A stretch of 33,403 nucleotides of DNA, from assembly GCA_002408485.1 (NCBI GenBank), contig DHSP01000015.1:1-33403 (forward strand), read 5' to 3'. The notes beneath the pieces are model-generated. The model did no database searches and was not told the DNA's origin. It saw only the letters and a program-made list of their open reading frames with translations. The translations under genes and the position numbers were made by a program. This DNA comes from Proteiniphilum sp. UBA5283. Lineage in GTDB: Bacteria; Bacteroidota; Bacteroidia; Bacteroidales; Dysgonomonadaceae. This document shows, piece by piece, positions 23,677-32,144 of the stretch. Each line of letters begins with the position of its first letter. The stretch's first letter is position 1.

Positions 23677-25806
23677 TTATTTTGTCACAAGCTTCAATTC
23701 TTTTACAACCTGCGGAGCATCCATTACCTTATCAATCATATACAACACGTAGCGTATATCCACGCTGATCATGCGTTGCAACTCCGGATCAAAAAGGATA
23801 TCACCGCTCAGCGACTCCCAGTTGCCGTCGAACGCCAGCCCGACAAGTTCGGCCTTTCCGTTCAATACCGGGCTACCTGAGTTACCCCCTGTGATATCGT
23901 TGTCCGACAGGAAATTGACCCGCATCACCCCCTCATTATCGGCATAAGGTCCAAAATCGCAGGCACGGATGGCTTCGAGGATATTCTCCTGCACGTTGAA
24001 CTCCGGGTCTCCCGGGATCTGCTTTTCAAGAATACCTTGTGAGGTTGTGTAGTAGTCGTACCACACCGCATCGCGCGGCCAGTAGCCCTGCACTGAGCCG
24101 TAGCTCATTCTTTGGGTGAAGTTGGCATCGGGATAAAACGTTTTATCGGCGTCCATCTCCATCAAAGCTGCCATCAGCTCCCTCTCGCCCTTCAAAATCT
24201 TTTCGTAGGAAGGCATCATCTGTTCCGACAATTCATACCCCATGTCGGTAACTGACAGGGCCAGCTCCATGGCCGGATCCTTGGTCAGGAGTTGCGTATC
24301 GGCAGTCCTGAGCAACTCCAGGAGCTTTTCGAGCGATATAAACTGCGAATGTGCAAATAGCCAGTCGGCATACGCGTCATAGTCCCCGCCAAACTCGGTC
24401 GCTATCTTTTTGTAAATATCGGGATGATATGCCTCCGGAACACGTGCGGCATACAGTTTCATCAGAACGGGAAGCACTTCTTTGTCCAGCGCCGGCTCAT
24501 AATTCTTATACGATTCAATGAGACGTTCGTTTATGAAGGCCTGCTTGTCTTCTTCGGTACCTCCAGCATCGAACCGAAGAATCGTATTTGCAAAACGGAT
24601 CAGCTCGATGCCATTGTTAAATGTTTCCAGAAAATAGGTGGTGTTACGCGCAAGGTCACTGGATCCGGTATAGGCTTCCTCCAGCGTGGCAAGGGTGGTG
24701 TCGTATCTGGCTTTATGAGCCGGACTGCTTTGAATCCATCTATCCAGTCGTTCTTCAAGAGCTTCTTTCTCAGTCAGCACACCCAGGGTACTCAAAGCCT
24801 CATTCATGCCCATTGCATTTTTCCAGTAGTTGGAACTTCCGGCGAACTTGCTGGCATATTTGATGCGAACCGTATCGTTTTGAGTCATGGCGTTCCACCA
24901 TATCTCCTGTTTAGCTCCACGCACTTCGATGCGGGGTTTGTTTTCAGACTCCATCTGCTGGCGGATTCCCCACGACGACATGTAACGTTGTGTACTGCCA
25001 GGGTAACCCACAGTCATGGTAAAATCACCTTCGTTGACGCCTGCCAGAGAGACGGGAACCACGTATTTAGGTTTATAGGGTACGTTCGACCGGCTAAAAT
25101 TGGCAGGCCTGTTTTTCTTATCGGCATATACCCGGAAGACCGAAAAGTCTCCGGTATGACGCGGCCACATCCAATTGTCGGTATCGCCCCCAAATTTACC
25201 GACAGAAGAGGGGGGCGCGACCACCAGGCGTACATCACGAAAAACATCGTAAAGCACCACATAATATTTGTTACGACTGTAATAAGAGACCACGCGGGCA
25301 GCAGTAAAGGGGTCATTTTCATACTTACTGATCAATTCATTGGAAATTGAATCAATCACCAGTTCCCGCTGTATCTCACTAAGCACCAGCGGTGCGTGAG
25401 GTACGACCTGATCAGTCACATCCTCCATGGAACGAAGAAACGACACAGTCAGCCCATCGGCATAAAGTTCATCTGCGTTGTTCTTTGCAGCGAAACCATT
25501 TTTCAGGTAGTCGTGTTCCACGGCGCTCAATTTCTGAATGGGTCCGTAGCCGCAGTGATGATTGGTAAAAATCAATCCCCGTTGCGATACAGCCACGCCG
25601 GAGCATCCTCCGCCAAAGATAACGACGGCATCTTTGAGCGACGATTTTTGTTCGTTATAAAGGCGATTGACGGGAAAAATAAATCCCAGCTCCTGCATAC
25701 GGGCTTCGTTCTCGCTATTCAGTTCCTTTAGCAGCCACATGCCTTCGTCGGCTTTTGCTGCAATCACTGCGCACATCAGAGCGAGCGATAGAAATAGTTT
25801 TTTCAT
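23677..25806 (-). CDS. dpp7: S46-family dipeptidyl-peptidase, DPP7-like
   Basis: This periplasmic serine peptidase removes dipeptides from oligopeptide N-termini, a key step in amino-acid feeding in asaccharolytic Bacteroidales. The 709-residue protein has a signal peptide (cleavage near AKA-DEG, residue 19) and the chymotrypsin-like triad His84 (TNHHCGYG), Asp220 (RHTGDFSVF) and Ser643 (GGNSGSPVLNG). Residue 661 in AFDGNWE is glycine. In the family this position is Gly in DPP7 (hydrophobic P1) and Arg in DPP11 (acidic P1), so a DPP7-like specificity is inferred. The closing SVDIRYVLYMIDKV segment is typical. It lies 99 bp downstream of the flippase gene on the same strand; no clear separate promoter is visible. 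Confidence 0.95.
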   Translation of the reverse strand: MKKLFLSLALMCAVIAAKADEGMWLLKELNSENEARMQELGFIFPVNRLYNEQKSSLKDAVVIFGGGCSGVAVSQRGLIFTNHHCGYGPIQKLSAVEHDYLKNGFAAKNNADELYADGLTVSFLRSMEDVTDQVVPHAPLVLSEIQRELVIDSISNELISKYENDPFTAARVVSYYSRNKYYVVLYDVFRDVRLVVAPPSSVGKFGGDTDNWMWPRHTGDFSVFRVYADKKNRPANFSRSNVPYKPKYVVPVSLAGVNEGDFTMTVGYPGSTQRYMSSWGIRQQMESENKPRIEVRGAKQEIWWNAMTQNDTVRIKYASKFAGSSNYWKNAMGMNEALSTLGVLTEKEALEERLDRWIQSSPAHKARYDTTLATLEEAYTGSSDLARNTTYFLETFNNGIELIRFANTILRFDAGGTEEDKQAFINERLIESYKNYEPALDKEVLPVLMKLYAARVPEAYHPDIYKKIATEFGGDYDAYADWLFAHSQFISLEKLLELLRTADTQLLTKDPAMELALSVTDMGYELSEQMMPSYEKILKGERELMAALMEMDADKTFYPDANFTQRMSYGSVQGYWPRDAVWYDYYTTSQGILEKQIPGDPEFNVQENILEAIRACDFGPYADNEGVMRVNFLSDNDITGGNSGSPVLNGKAELVGLAFDGNWESLSGDILFDPELQRMISVDIRYVLYMIDKVMDAPQVVKELKLVTK

Positions 25807-25905
25807 ATAATATTCTAAATGTTTGATATTCTGGTCTCGGCGTTCGTATCTTATTTCCGGTTCTGGCTTCCAACTCTCTGTTTCCGGCTCCTGATTTTTA
25901 CCTTA

Positions 25906-27420
25906 TCATTCCTCTCTCTTGTGGCTCTTACCAAAATATCTCCCAACCAGGGGCCAATACTGCAAAGGCAACTCCTTTTTGATAACGAAAGCAAGGTAAA
26001 TCAGAATGAATATTGAATTTATTCCCAACCGCAGCCACAAAACTTCCACTTTCAGGTAGACCAATGCGAACCCGGCAAATAGAATCATCGTCAGCAGGAA
26101 AAAAGAGCCTGCTGATTTTAGATTGTAGGGAATGGGATAGTTTTTCTGCCCCAGGAAATAGGAGATCACCATCATGGTCAGGTTGGCGATGAACGATGCC
26201 CATGCACAAGCCATATAGCCAAAGTGTGGAATAAATAGGATGTTGATTAGGAGAGTGATGGCGAATCCGGTCATGGATATGTAGGCTCCCCACCGGGTCT
26301 GGTCGGTTAGCTTATACCACAGAGACAGGTTGAAGAAGACCCCAAAGAACAGCTCACCGAGCAACACGATGGGCACCACTTTCAATCCTTCGTGGTACGA
26401 AGCAGGAATCAAATACTTGATGATGTCGATATAGCCTGTTGTCACCAGAAAGATGAGGAGTCCGAATATGATGAAATAACGGGTAGCATCGCTGAACGAC
26501 TGCCGGTCGTCGGCTGCCTCTCTGTTACGGGCAAAGATAAACGGCTCAAAAGCATAGCGGAATGCCTGGGTGAACATCACCATGATGATGGCAATTTTGA
26601 AGTTTTGTCCGTAAATTCCCAGCTCAGTAAACGCGTTCACCTTATCGGGATAGAGCCAGGGGAAAACAATCTTATCGACAGTCTGGTTGAGGATACCTGC
26701 AATACCCAATATCAGTATGGGAAAAGAATATTTCAACATTTCGCGAAGCAATGCCTTGTCGAAAGTGAACCTGATGCGCAGCCCGGGCGAGACCATCAGA
26801 AACTGGATGACGGAAGCTGCAAGGTTGGACACAAGGATATAATCTACCCCCCTGCCAATATCGAACCACTCAAAAGTATCGGGGAACGATATTTTCAGCC
26901 ACGGACAAGCCAGAAAGAAGAAGAGGTTGAACAGGATGGTGAGCGCCACGTTGACGATCTTAATGGTCGCAAAACGCACCGGTCTCTTTTTAAACCTGAG
27001 GTTGGCAAAGGGAATGGCACCCAGCACATCCACACAAAGAATGAGGAGCAGAAGAAGCAGATAATGCGGTTTCATGGCCGTACCTCCCAATGCAAAAGCA
27101 ACCGGTTTCAGAAACAGCACTGCCAGAATAAAGAAAAAAGAGGTAGAGGTTGCAATGCTGAGGAATGTGGTGGAGAAAACACGAACGGAATCCTTCTCCT
27201 TGTTGGCATACCGGAAATAACCGGTTTCCATGCCATATGTCAGGATTACCTGAAGCAGCGCCACCCAGGCATAAAAGTTTGTCAGCACGCCAATATCCGA
27301 TATCTTTGGAAGAGCAAACGCCCAGTACAGGGAGAGAAGCCAGCTAAGCAGCTTGGGCAACACACTGCCTATTCCGTAGAAGAAGGTCTCCTTCGCCAAT
27401 GTTTTCATTCCGCCCGCCAT
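25906..27420 (-). CDS. Polysaccharide flippase / polysaccharide biosynthesis membrane protein (MATE-like)
   Basis: The 504-residue protein from the ATG at 27420 begins MAGGMKTLAKETFFYGIGSV, the usual start of Bacteroidota Wzx-type flippases. A frame open 18 codons farther upstream overlaps the promoter. About 12-14 hydrophobic helices are spread over the sequence, with the RYANKEKD loop near the N-terminus and the central LREMLKYSFPILILGIAGI segment typical of the family. It would translocate lipid-linked saccharide units across the inner membrane. No glycosyltransferase genes are nearby, so the saccharide is unknown and the gene is not part of a capsule cluster in this window. Confidence 0.9.
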   Translation of the reverse strand: MAGGMKTLAKETFFYGIGSVLPKLLSWLLSLYWAFALPKISDIGVLTNFYAWVALLQVILTYGMETGYFRYANKEKDSVRVFSTTFLSIATSTSFFFILAVLFLKPVAFALGGTAMKPHYLLLLLLILCVDVLGAIPFANLRFKKRPVRFATIKIVNVALTILFNLFFFLACPWLKISFPDTFEWFDIGRGVDYILVSNLAASVIQFLMVSPGLRIRFTFDKALLREMLKYSFPILILGIAGILNQTVDKIVFPWLYPDKVNAFTELGIYGQNFKIAIIMVMFTQAFRYAFEPFIFARNREAADDRQSFSDATRYFIIFGLLIFLVTTGYIDIIKYLIPASYHEGLKVVPIVLLGELFFGVFFNLSLWYKLTDQTRWGAYISMTGFAITLLINILFIPHFGYMACAWASFIANLTMMVISYFLGQKNYPIPYNLKSAGSFFLLTMILFAGFALVYLKVEVLWLRLGINSIFILIYLAFVIKKELPLQYWPLVGRYFGKSHKREE

Positions 27421-27463
27421 GCTTACCAGAATATGATTGAAGATTGATTGTTCATTAGGAGAG

Positions 27464-27498
27464 CAAAAATACAATTTTTCCGGATAGAGTGCCCCAAA
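27464..27498 (-). promoter_or_regulatory. Promoter of the flippase gene
   Basis: The minus strand has TATTTTTG (27471 down to 27464), an exact -7 match, and TTTG (27498 down to 27495) 23 bp upstream, slightly longer than the usual spacing. Transcription would start near 27457, which supports the flippase start at 27420. Confidence 0.5.
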
Positions 27499-27556
27499 AA
27501 TGACATCATTATTTATCTTTAATCATTTGTGTGACCAAAATGTCGAAAAAAACCGT

Positions 27557-27564
27557 TTACTTTG
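27557..27564 (+). promoter_or_regulatory. Weak -7 promoter candidate for glyS
   Basis: TTACTTTG differs from TAnnTTTG at one base. A TTTG at 27526-27529 lies 27 bp upstream, longer than usual. It would give a leader of about 80 nt before glyS. Confidence 0.3.
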
Positions 27565-27651
27565 CAGGTTGAAAGTAAGTAAAGAATTTTATCAATCAAA
27601 CAATGCATTTGCACGGCTGTAGAATCAGCTTCAGGATGTAGTTTTGAAATT

Positions 27652-29199
27652 ATGGCAAAACAGGAAGAGGTTTTTAAGAAATTGGTATCGCATAGCAAAG
27701 AATACGGATATGTATTCCCTTCGAGCGAAATTTACGATGGTTTAGGCGCCGTGTACGACTACGGACAGATGGGCGTGGAGCTCAAGAACAACATCAAGAA
27801 ATACTGGTGGGATAGCATGGTACTGTTGCACGAGAATGTGGTGGGAATAGATTCCTCCATCTTCATGCACCCCACTATCTGGAAGGCATCGGGACATGTG
27901 GATGCTTTCAACGATCCGCTCATTGACAACAAGGACAGCAAAAAGCGCTACCGTGCCGATGTGCTGATCGAGGATCACTTGGCAAAACTCGACGAAAAGA
28001 TAGAAAAGGAGATACAGAAAGCTGCAAAGCGTTTTGGTGAGTCGTTCGATGAGACAATGTTTCGTGCTACCAATCCTCGTGTGCTGGAGCAGCAACAAAA
28101 AAGGGACGAAATCCACACCCGATTCGCCAAAGCGCTGAACGACAACAACCTGGACGAGTTGCGACAGATCATTATCGACTGCGAAATTGTGTGTCCCATC
28201 AGCGGCACGCGCAACTGGACCGAAGTGCGCCAGTTCAACCTGATGTTTGCCACAGAAATGGGTTCTACCTCAGATGGTGCCATGAAGGTTTATTTGCGGC
28301 CCGAAACAGCACAGGGAATATTTGTCAATTTCCTCAACGTTCAAAAGACCGGCCGCATGAAAGTTCCGTTCGGCATTGCGCAAATTGGAAAAGCTTTTCG
28401 TAATGAAATTGTGGCACGTCAGTTCATTTTCCGCATGCGGGAGTTCGAACAGATGGAGATGCAGTTCTTCGTGGCTCCGGGGGAGGAGCTTCAATGGTTT
28501 GAACACTGGAAGGCATTTCGGATGAAGTGGCACCAGGCTCTCGGGTTTGGTGCTGAGAAGTATCGCTTCCACGACCACGACAAGCTGGCTCATTACGCCA
28601 ATGCAGCTACCGACATCGAGTTTGAGATGCCTTTCGGCTTTAAGGAGGTGGAAGGGATCCATTCGCGTACCGACTTCGACTTGAGACAGCATGAGAGCTA
28701 CTCTGGCAAGAGGATGCAATACTTCGATCCCGAGTTGAACAAATCGTACATCCCTTATGTGGTGGAAACATCCATCGGCGTGGACAGAATGTTCCTCTCC
28801 ATCCTGGCAGCTTCCTATTGCGAAGAAACACTGGAGGGTGGCGAAATCCGCGTCTTGCTGAAGCTTCCTCCTGCGCTGGCCCCTGTGAAGCTGGCTATTC
28901 TTCCGTTGGTAAAAAAAGACGGCCTGTCAGAAAAAGCCCGTGAGATCATGGATGATCTCAAGTTCAGCTTTGCCTGTCAGTACGACGAGAAAGACAGCAT
29001 CGGCAAGCGCTACCGCCGCCAGGATGCCATTGGCACTCCCTTCTGCGTTACTGTCGACCACCAGACTCTCGAAGACAACACCGTTACCATCCGTCACCGC
29101 GATACGATGAAGCAGGAACGAGTTTCTATTGATTCGTTGCAACCTACCATATCGGAAAAGACCGATATGAAACACTTACTGAAACAATTATCAGCATAA
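27652..29199 (+). CDS. glyS: Glycyl-tRNA synthetase, single-subunit alpha2 type
   Basis: This class II synthetase charges tRNA-Gly. The 515-residue protein begins with the archaeal/eukaryotic-type segment KLVSHSKEYGYVFPSSEIY and GLGAVYDYGQMGVELKNNIK. The catalytic domain shows YLRPETAQGIFVNF, motif 2 FRNEI with REFEQMEMQFF, and motif 3 GVDRMFLS. The C-terminal anticodon-binding domain is at about 405-500 (PVKLAILPL, KDSIGKRYRRQDAIGTPF). It is not the alpha2-beta2 GlyQ/GlyS form of Proteobacteria; some annotators use glyQS for this type. The FKBP lipoprotein gene follows after 4 bp. Confidence 0.97.
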   Translation: MAKQEEVFKKLVSHSKEYGYVFPSSEIYDGLGAVYDYGQMGVELKNNIKKYWWDSMVLLHENVVGIDSSIFMHPTIWKASGHVDAFNDPLIDNKDSKKRYRADVLIEDHLAKLDEKIEKEIQKAAKRFGESFDETMFRATNPRVLEQQQKRDEIHTRFAKALNDNNLDELRQIIIDCEIVCPISGTRNWTEVRQFNLMFATEMGSTSDGAMKVYLRPETAQGIFVNFLNVQKTGRMKVPFGIAQIGKAFRNEIVARQFIFRMREFEQMEMQFFVAPGEELQWFEHWKAFRMKWHQALGFGAEKYRFHDHDKLAHYANAATDIEFEMPFGFKEVEGIHSRTDFDLRQHESYSGKRMQYFDPELNKSYIPYVVETSIGVDRMFLSILAASYCEETLEGGEIRVLLKLPPALAPVKLAILPLVKKDGLSEKAREIMDDLKFSFACQYDEKDSIGKRYRRQDAIGTPFCVTVDHQTLEDNTVTIRHRDTMKQERVSIDSLQPTISEKTDMKHLLKQLSA

Positions 29200-29203
29200 A
29201 GTT

Positions 29204-29743
29204 ATGAAGTTTTTCCCAACCTTCTTTCTCATATTGAGCTCTGCTGTCCTGTTTTCGGCATGCGACAAGACCGAAACATTCGACGACCGGTGGAAGCTCG
29301 ACAACGAGGCCCAGTTTGCCGCAGTAGTTGCTAACCCGGAATACACGAAAATAAACTCCCAATCCGGAAATGGTTTCATCATGTACAAAGTGATCCGGTC
29401 GGGAGAAGGTGCAACCCCCTATTTCACCGACCGGGTAAAAGTACTCTATACCGGCTGGTATAAGAATGTCTGGTCGAAACCCGACAGCTATACTGATGAT
29501 AAGGGTCAATTTATCCAGAACAAGTATGTCTTTGATTCTACGCAAAACAACAATATCCCGCGCACCTTTTCCGTAAGTGGAGTTGTGGACGGGTTTTCCA
29601 CCGCATTACAACATATGCGGGTCGGAGACAAGTGGGAAGTATGGATTCCCTGGAAGCTGGGATACGGAGAAACTGCATCGGGAAGCATTAAAGCCTACTC
29701 TACCCTGGTCTTCGAAATTGAATTGGTGGATATTGTAAAATAA
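29204..29743 (+). CDS. FKBP-type peptidyl-prolyl isomerase lipoprotein
   Basis: The 179-residue protein has a lipoprotein signal with Cys20 in LFSAC, so it is likely anchored in the envelope facing the periplasm. The FKBP fold occupies about 70-178, with VKVLYTGWYKN, an extended loop, FSVSGVVDGFSTALQHMRVG, WEVWIPWKLGYGETASGSI and the last strand STLVFEIELVDI. The VDGFSTALQHM segment and the GYG turn belong to the active-site pocket of the family. It assists folding of exported proteins. It starts 4 bp after glyS and is certainly cotranscribed with it; the functional link is unclear. Confidence 0.92.
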   Translation: MKFFPTFFLILSSAVLFSACDKTETFDDRWKLDNEAQFAAVVANPEYTKINSQSGNGFIMYKVIRSGEGATPYFTDRVKVLYTGWYKNVWSKPDSYTDDKGQFIQNKYVFDSTQNNNIPRTFSVSGVVDGFSTALQHMRVGDKWEVWIPWKLGYGETASGSIKAYSTLVFEIELVDIVK

Positions 29744-29761
29744 CGGGACGTGAAACTCCAT

Positions 29762-31198
29762 TCACAAACCAAGTAAAAACTCTTCAATGGCACTCCTCAC
29801 TTGTGGGCGGGTGCCATTGAATTTATTCACCATCACGGCAAAGGCTAATTTTTTGCGGCCATCGATCAGATACCCTGCATAGCATTGTACTCCGCCAATG
29901 CTGCCGCTCTTTGCGGCAATTTTTCCTCTATACCGCGTATTTGCCATAAAATTAGTCAGCGTACCCTCCTGCCCTGCTTTGGGGAGAGAGCCAAAGAAGG
30001 GCGATGAATTTTCACTCTTTGTATACATATAGATCAGCAGATCCGTAAGAAACTGCGGACTCACCGCATTTTGCGGTGCCAGGCCGCTTCCGTCGTAAAA
30101 CTGCAATGAGGTGGCTTCCAAGCCTCTGTTGCTCCAGTATTTGTTTACATAGGTGATTCCCGCTTCCAATGCATCGTCGTGGATGTCATTTTTACTTTTT
30201 CTTCCGATTGTGCGGATCAGATGTTCGGCATAATGGTTGTTACTTTCCATGTTTACCTCGCGTATAATATCCTTGAGGGGTGGCGAAACATGCGTACAGA
30301 GCACCTGCCCTGCCCGGTAAGGCTGTTTTGCTTCCGGAACACAGTGCTCTGCAAGATAATCCTCCCTGGCCGTTTCCACCTTACCGATCTCCAGACCCGC
30401 CTGTACCAGATAGCCGGCCAGTGTCTCCCCCAGCATCAGACCGGGGTCGGGGATGTCGCCTTTGATGCTGAATTCGGTTCTTCCTGCAGGGATGTTACCC
30501 CTCACCCTCCTGTCGGATGAGAAGGGCATTCCGTAAATATAACCGTTATCGCGCCCCGTATTGTTCAACGTCAATTCATTCTGAAAGGTAAGCCCCTTTA
30601 TTTGCGGTTCCGTACGGAGGATTCGCGGACAACCGTTCCTGTCTGTGGTGTTAAAAAAAAGGCGGTAACTATTGTCGAACACACTGATGCCATAAGCACC
30701 CGCGGCGTAATAATTACCCATATCGATCCAGGTCCATTCCGGCGAAATGCCATTGTATCCGAACAGATCATCTACTACATAGAGAGAATATTCTTTCTCC
30801 GGCTGTAGTACTTTCATCAGAGCATCGGCAGTTGTGATAAAAAAAAGGTTCTGATTGCCGTGAAAAGCCTCGCTGCCCAGCGTGGGATCTCCCGAGCCAA
30901 TGATCAGGATGCGGGTAGGATCCTCAGCATCGAGCGCCACATCGGTTTTATAGCGATAGTTTTCGCCCAGGACTTCCAGGGCTGTCGCTGTGGTAATCAG
31001 CTTCAACACAGATGCCGGCGTGAGCGATTTACCGGCATCGTGAGCTACAACCCTCTTCCCTGTTTCGAGGTCTACAACGGAAATGCCCACCGATGCGTGT
31101 TTCAGGGCGGGATGATCGATGAGTTTCTGCAACGTTGTCTGAGAATAAGCAACGCTGGTGAATACAAAGAAAACGAAAAAAATGAGATTCTTTTGCAT
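29762..31198 (-). CDS. dacB: D-alanyl-D-alanine carboxypeptidase/endopeptidase, PBP4 family
   Basis: This periplasmic enzyme trims stem peptides and cuts cross-links in peptidoglycan. The 478-residue protein has a signal peptide (1-20) and the penicillin-binding motifs in order: SxxK with Ser63 and Lys66 (TPASVLKL), SxN in MESNNHYAEHLIR, and KSG in AAKSGSIGGVQCYAGY. The large insertion between the first two motifs (about 90-270) is typical of peptidase family S13. It converges with the FKBP gene, leaving 18 bp between the ends. A promoter candidate lies at 31222-31229. Confidence 0.96.
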   Translation of the reverse strand: MQKNLIFFVFFVFTSVAYSQTTLQKLIDHPALKHASVGISVVDLETGKRVVAHDAGKSLTPASVLKLITTATALEVLGENYRYKTDVALDAEDPTRILIIGSGDPTLGSEAFHGNQNLFFITTADALMKVLQPEKEYSLYVVDDLFGYNGISPEWTWIDMGNYYAAGAYGISVFDNSYRLFFNTTDRNGCPRILRTEPQIKGLTFQNELTLNNTGRDNGYIYGMPFSSDRRVRGNIPAGRTEFSIKGDIPDPGLMLGETLAGYLVQAGLEIGKVETAREDYLAEHCVPEAKQPYRAGQVLCTHVSPPLKDIIREVNMESNNHYAEHLIRTIGRKSKNDIHDDALEAGITYVNKYWSNRGLEATSLQFYDGSGLAPQNAVSPQFLTDLLIYMYTKSENSSPFFGSLPKAGQEGTLTNFMANTRYRGKIAAKSGSIGGVQCYAGYLIDGRKKLAFAVMVNKFNGTRPQVRSAIEEFLLGL

Positions 31199-31221
31199 CT
31201 GGAAATTTCTTTTGATTTAGA

Positions 31222-31229
31222 CAAATATA
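31222..31229 (-). promoter_or_regulatory. -7 promoter element for dacB
   Basis: The minus strand reads TATATTTG, an exact TAnnTTTG match 23 bp upstream of the dacB ATG, giving a short leader of about 17 nt. Confidence 0.5.
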
Positions 31230-31259
31230 AGGGATATTCCTTTTGAGAAACAGGTCTGT

Positions 31260-31358
31260 CTAATTTTTTAACAGTTCGTCGATCCTGACCAGGCGGTATC
31301 CTCTGCCTTTTAACTCTCTGACCGGATCTCCCAGCCGGTTGTACAGTTTATCGGTTCG
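31260..31358 (-). pseudogene. Possible remnant of a protein C-terminus without a start codon
   Basis: On the minus strand a 32-codon stretch ending in TAG reads like real protein. It contains DKLYNRLGDPVRELK and closes with GRGYRLVRIDELLKN, with balanced charges and few rare residues. It has no in-frame ATG, GTG or TTG that would make a sensible start. Upstream in the same frame are only the T-rich terminator of the barrel gene and then that gene's stop codon (31419-31421). It may be the tail of a gene whose body was deleted. I do not recognise the family, and chance is possible at this length. Confidence 0.35.
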
Positions 31359-31394
31359 AAAAAAAAGAGACTGACTTAAAAAAAAGCCAGCCTC
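31359..31394 (-). terminator. Strand-specific terminator after the PorT-like gene
   Basis: On the minus strand GAGGCTGGC (31394 to 31386) pairs with GTCAGTCTC (31375 to 31367) through nine pairs, two of them G-U, followed by eight T residues. On the plus strand the two wobble pairs become A-C mismatches and no T tract follows, so it works only for the minus-strand gene. Confidence 0.7.
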
Positions 31395-31418
31395 ATGTAC
31401 AAAATAGATCTTTAAAAC

Positions 31419-32036
31419 TTAGAATTTGTAGCCCACGGAAAGATAAGCGTTTTGGTTTTTGATATCTCCGTTACTGGTTCTGGAGATGTTTACCAAACCC
31501 ATATCCCAGCCCAGATCAAAAAGGATCGGCCCAAACTCTGCACCAACGCCCAATCCTAAACCGGCGTCGAAAGGCTTATACTGCACCAGACCATCGCCGA
31601 ATATGTTATCTACATCCCATTCGGCATTGATATTACCGACCGATGCTTTTCTACTGCCACCTACACCGTATGCGATATATGGACCTCCATGAAATACAAG
31701 GCGCGTACCGGGAGTAACATCCATTTTGTAAGCGTAATGCACGGGAAGCTGCAAATACATCAGGTTCTCGGAGTATTCGGCATTCCAGTCCGTGTCTTCG
31801 GTTTTAAGGCCCTTGGTAGTAAAAAACAGACCAGTTTGAAGAGCCGAACCGGGTACGAATTCGTATTCGGCAGCCAAACCTACATGAAAGCCTATTTTCA
31901 CATTTTTTTCATTTAGTTCGTCCCCATAATAATTGGACATGTTTACACCACCCTTGATGCCTAAGTTTACCTGAGCACTTGCGCCTGCAACCATAACAAG
32001 CATTGCCATAAGTGCCATTAATCTAAATTTCTTCAT
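31419..32036 (-). CDS. PorT-like outer-membrane beta-barrel protein
   Basis: The 205-residue protein has a signal peptide (cleavage near ASA-QVN, residue 21). It then has the strand pattern of the PorT/OmpA-like small barrel family: VNLGIKGGVNMSN, IGFHVGLAAEYEF, ALQTGLFFTTKGLK, YLQLPVHYAYKM, GLGLGVGAEFGPILFDLGWD, and a final strand AYLSVGYKF ending in Phe, as outer-membrane proteins do. These eight-stranded barrels are abundant in Bacteroidota and mostly of unknown role. It lies 108 bp downstream of the M16 peptidase gene with no good promoter visible in between, so cotranscription is possible. Confidence 0.9.
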   Translation of the reverse strand: MKKFRLMALMAMLVMVAGASAQVNLGIKGGVNMSNYYGDELNEKNVKIGFHVGLAAEYEFVPGSALQTGLFFTTKGLKTEDTDWNAEYSENLMYLQLPVHYAYKMDVTPGTRLVFHGGPYIAYGVGGSRKASVGNINAEWDVDNIFGDGLVQYKPFDAGLGLGVGAEFGPILFDLGWDMGLVNISRTSNGDIKNQNAYLSVGYKF

Positions 32037-32144
32037 AATACAATAATTAGTTTGTTTGAAAATTCAGCTATGGATATAGAATATCCGGAACTCACATTAA
32101 AACAGTTTTGCAGTGTAATTGTTCGAACTGCACCTTACAGACAA

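Noticed and set aside
25807..25905. C/T-rich stretch between the S46 peptidase and flippase genes with repeated TTCCGG-like pieces
   Set aside because: The similarity is short and irregular; I see no hairpin, promoter box or open frame there.
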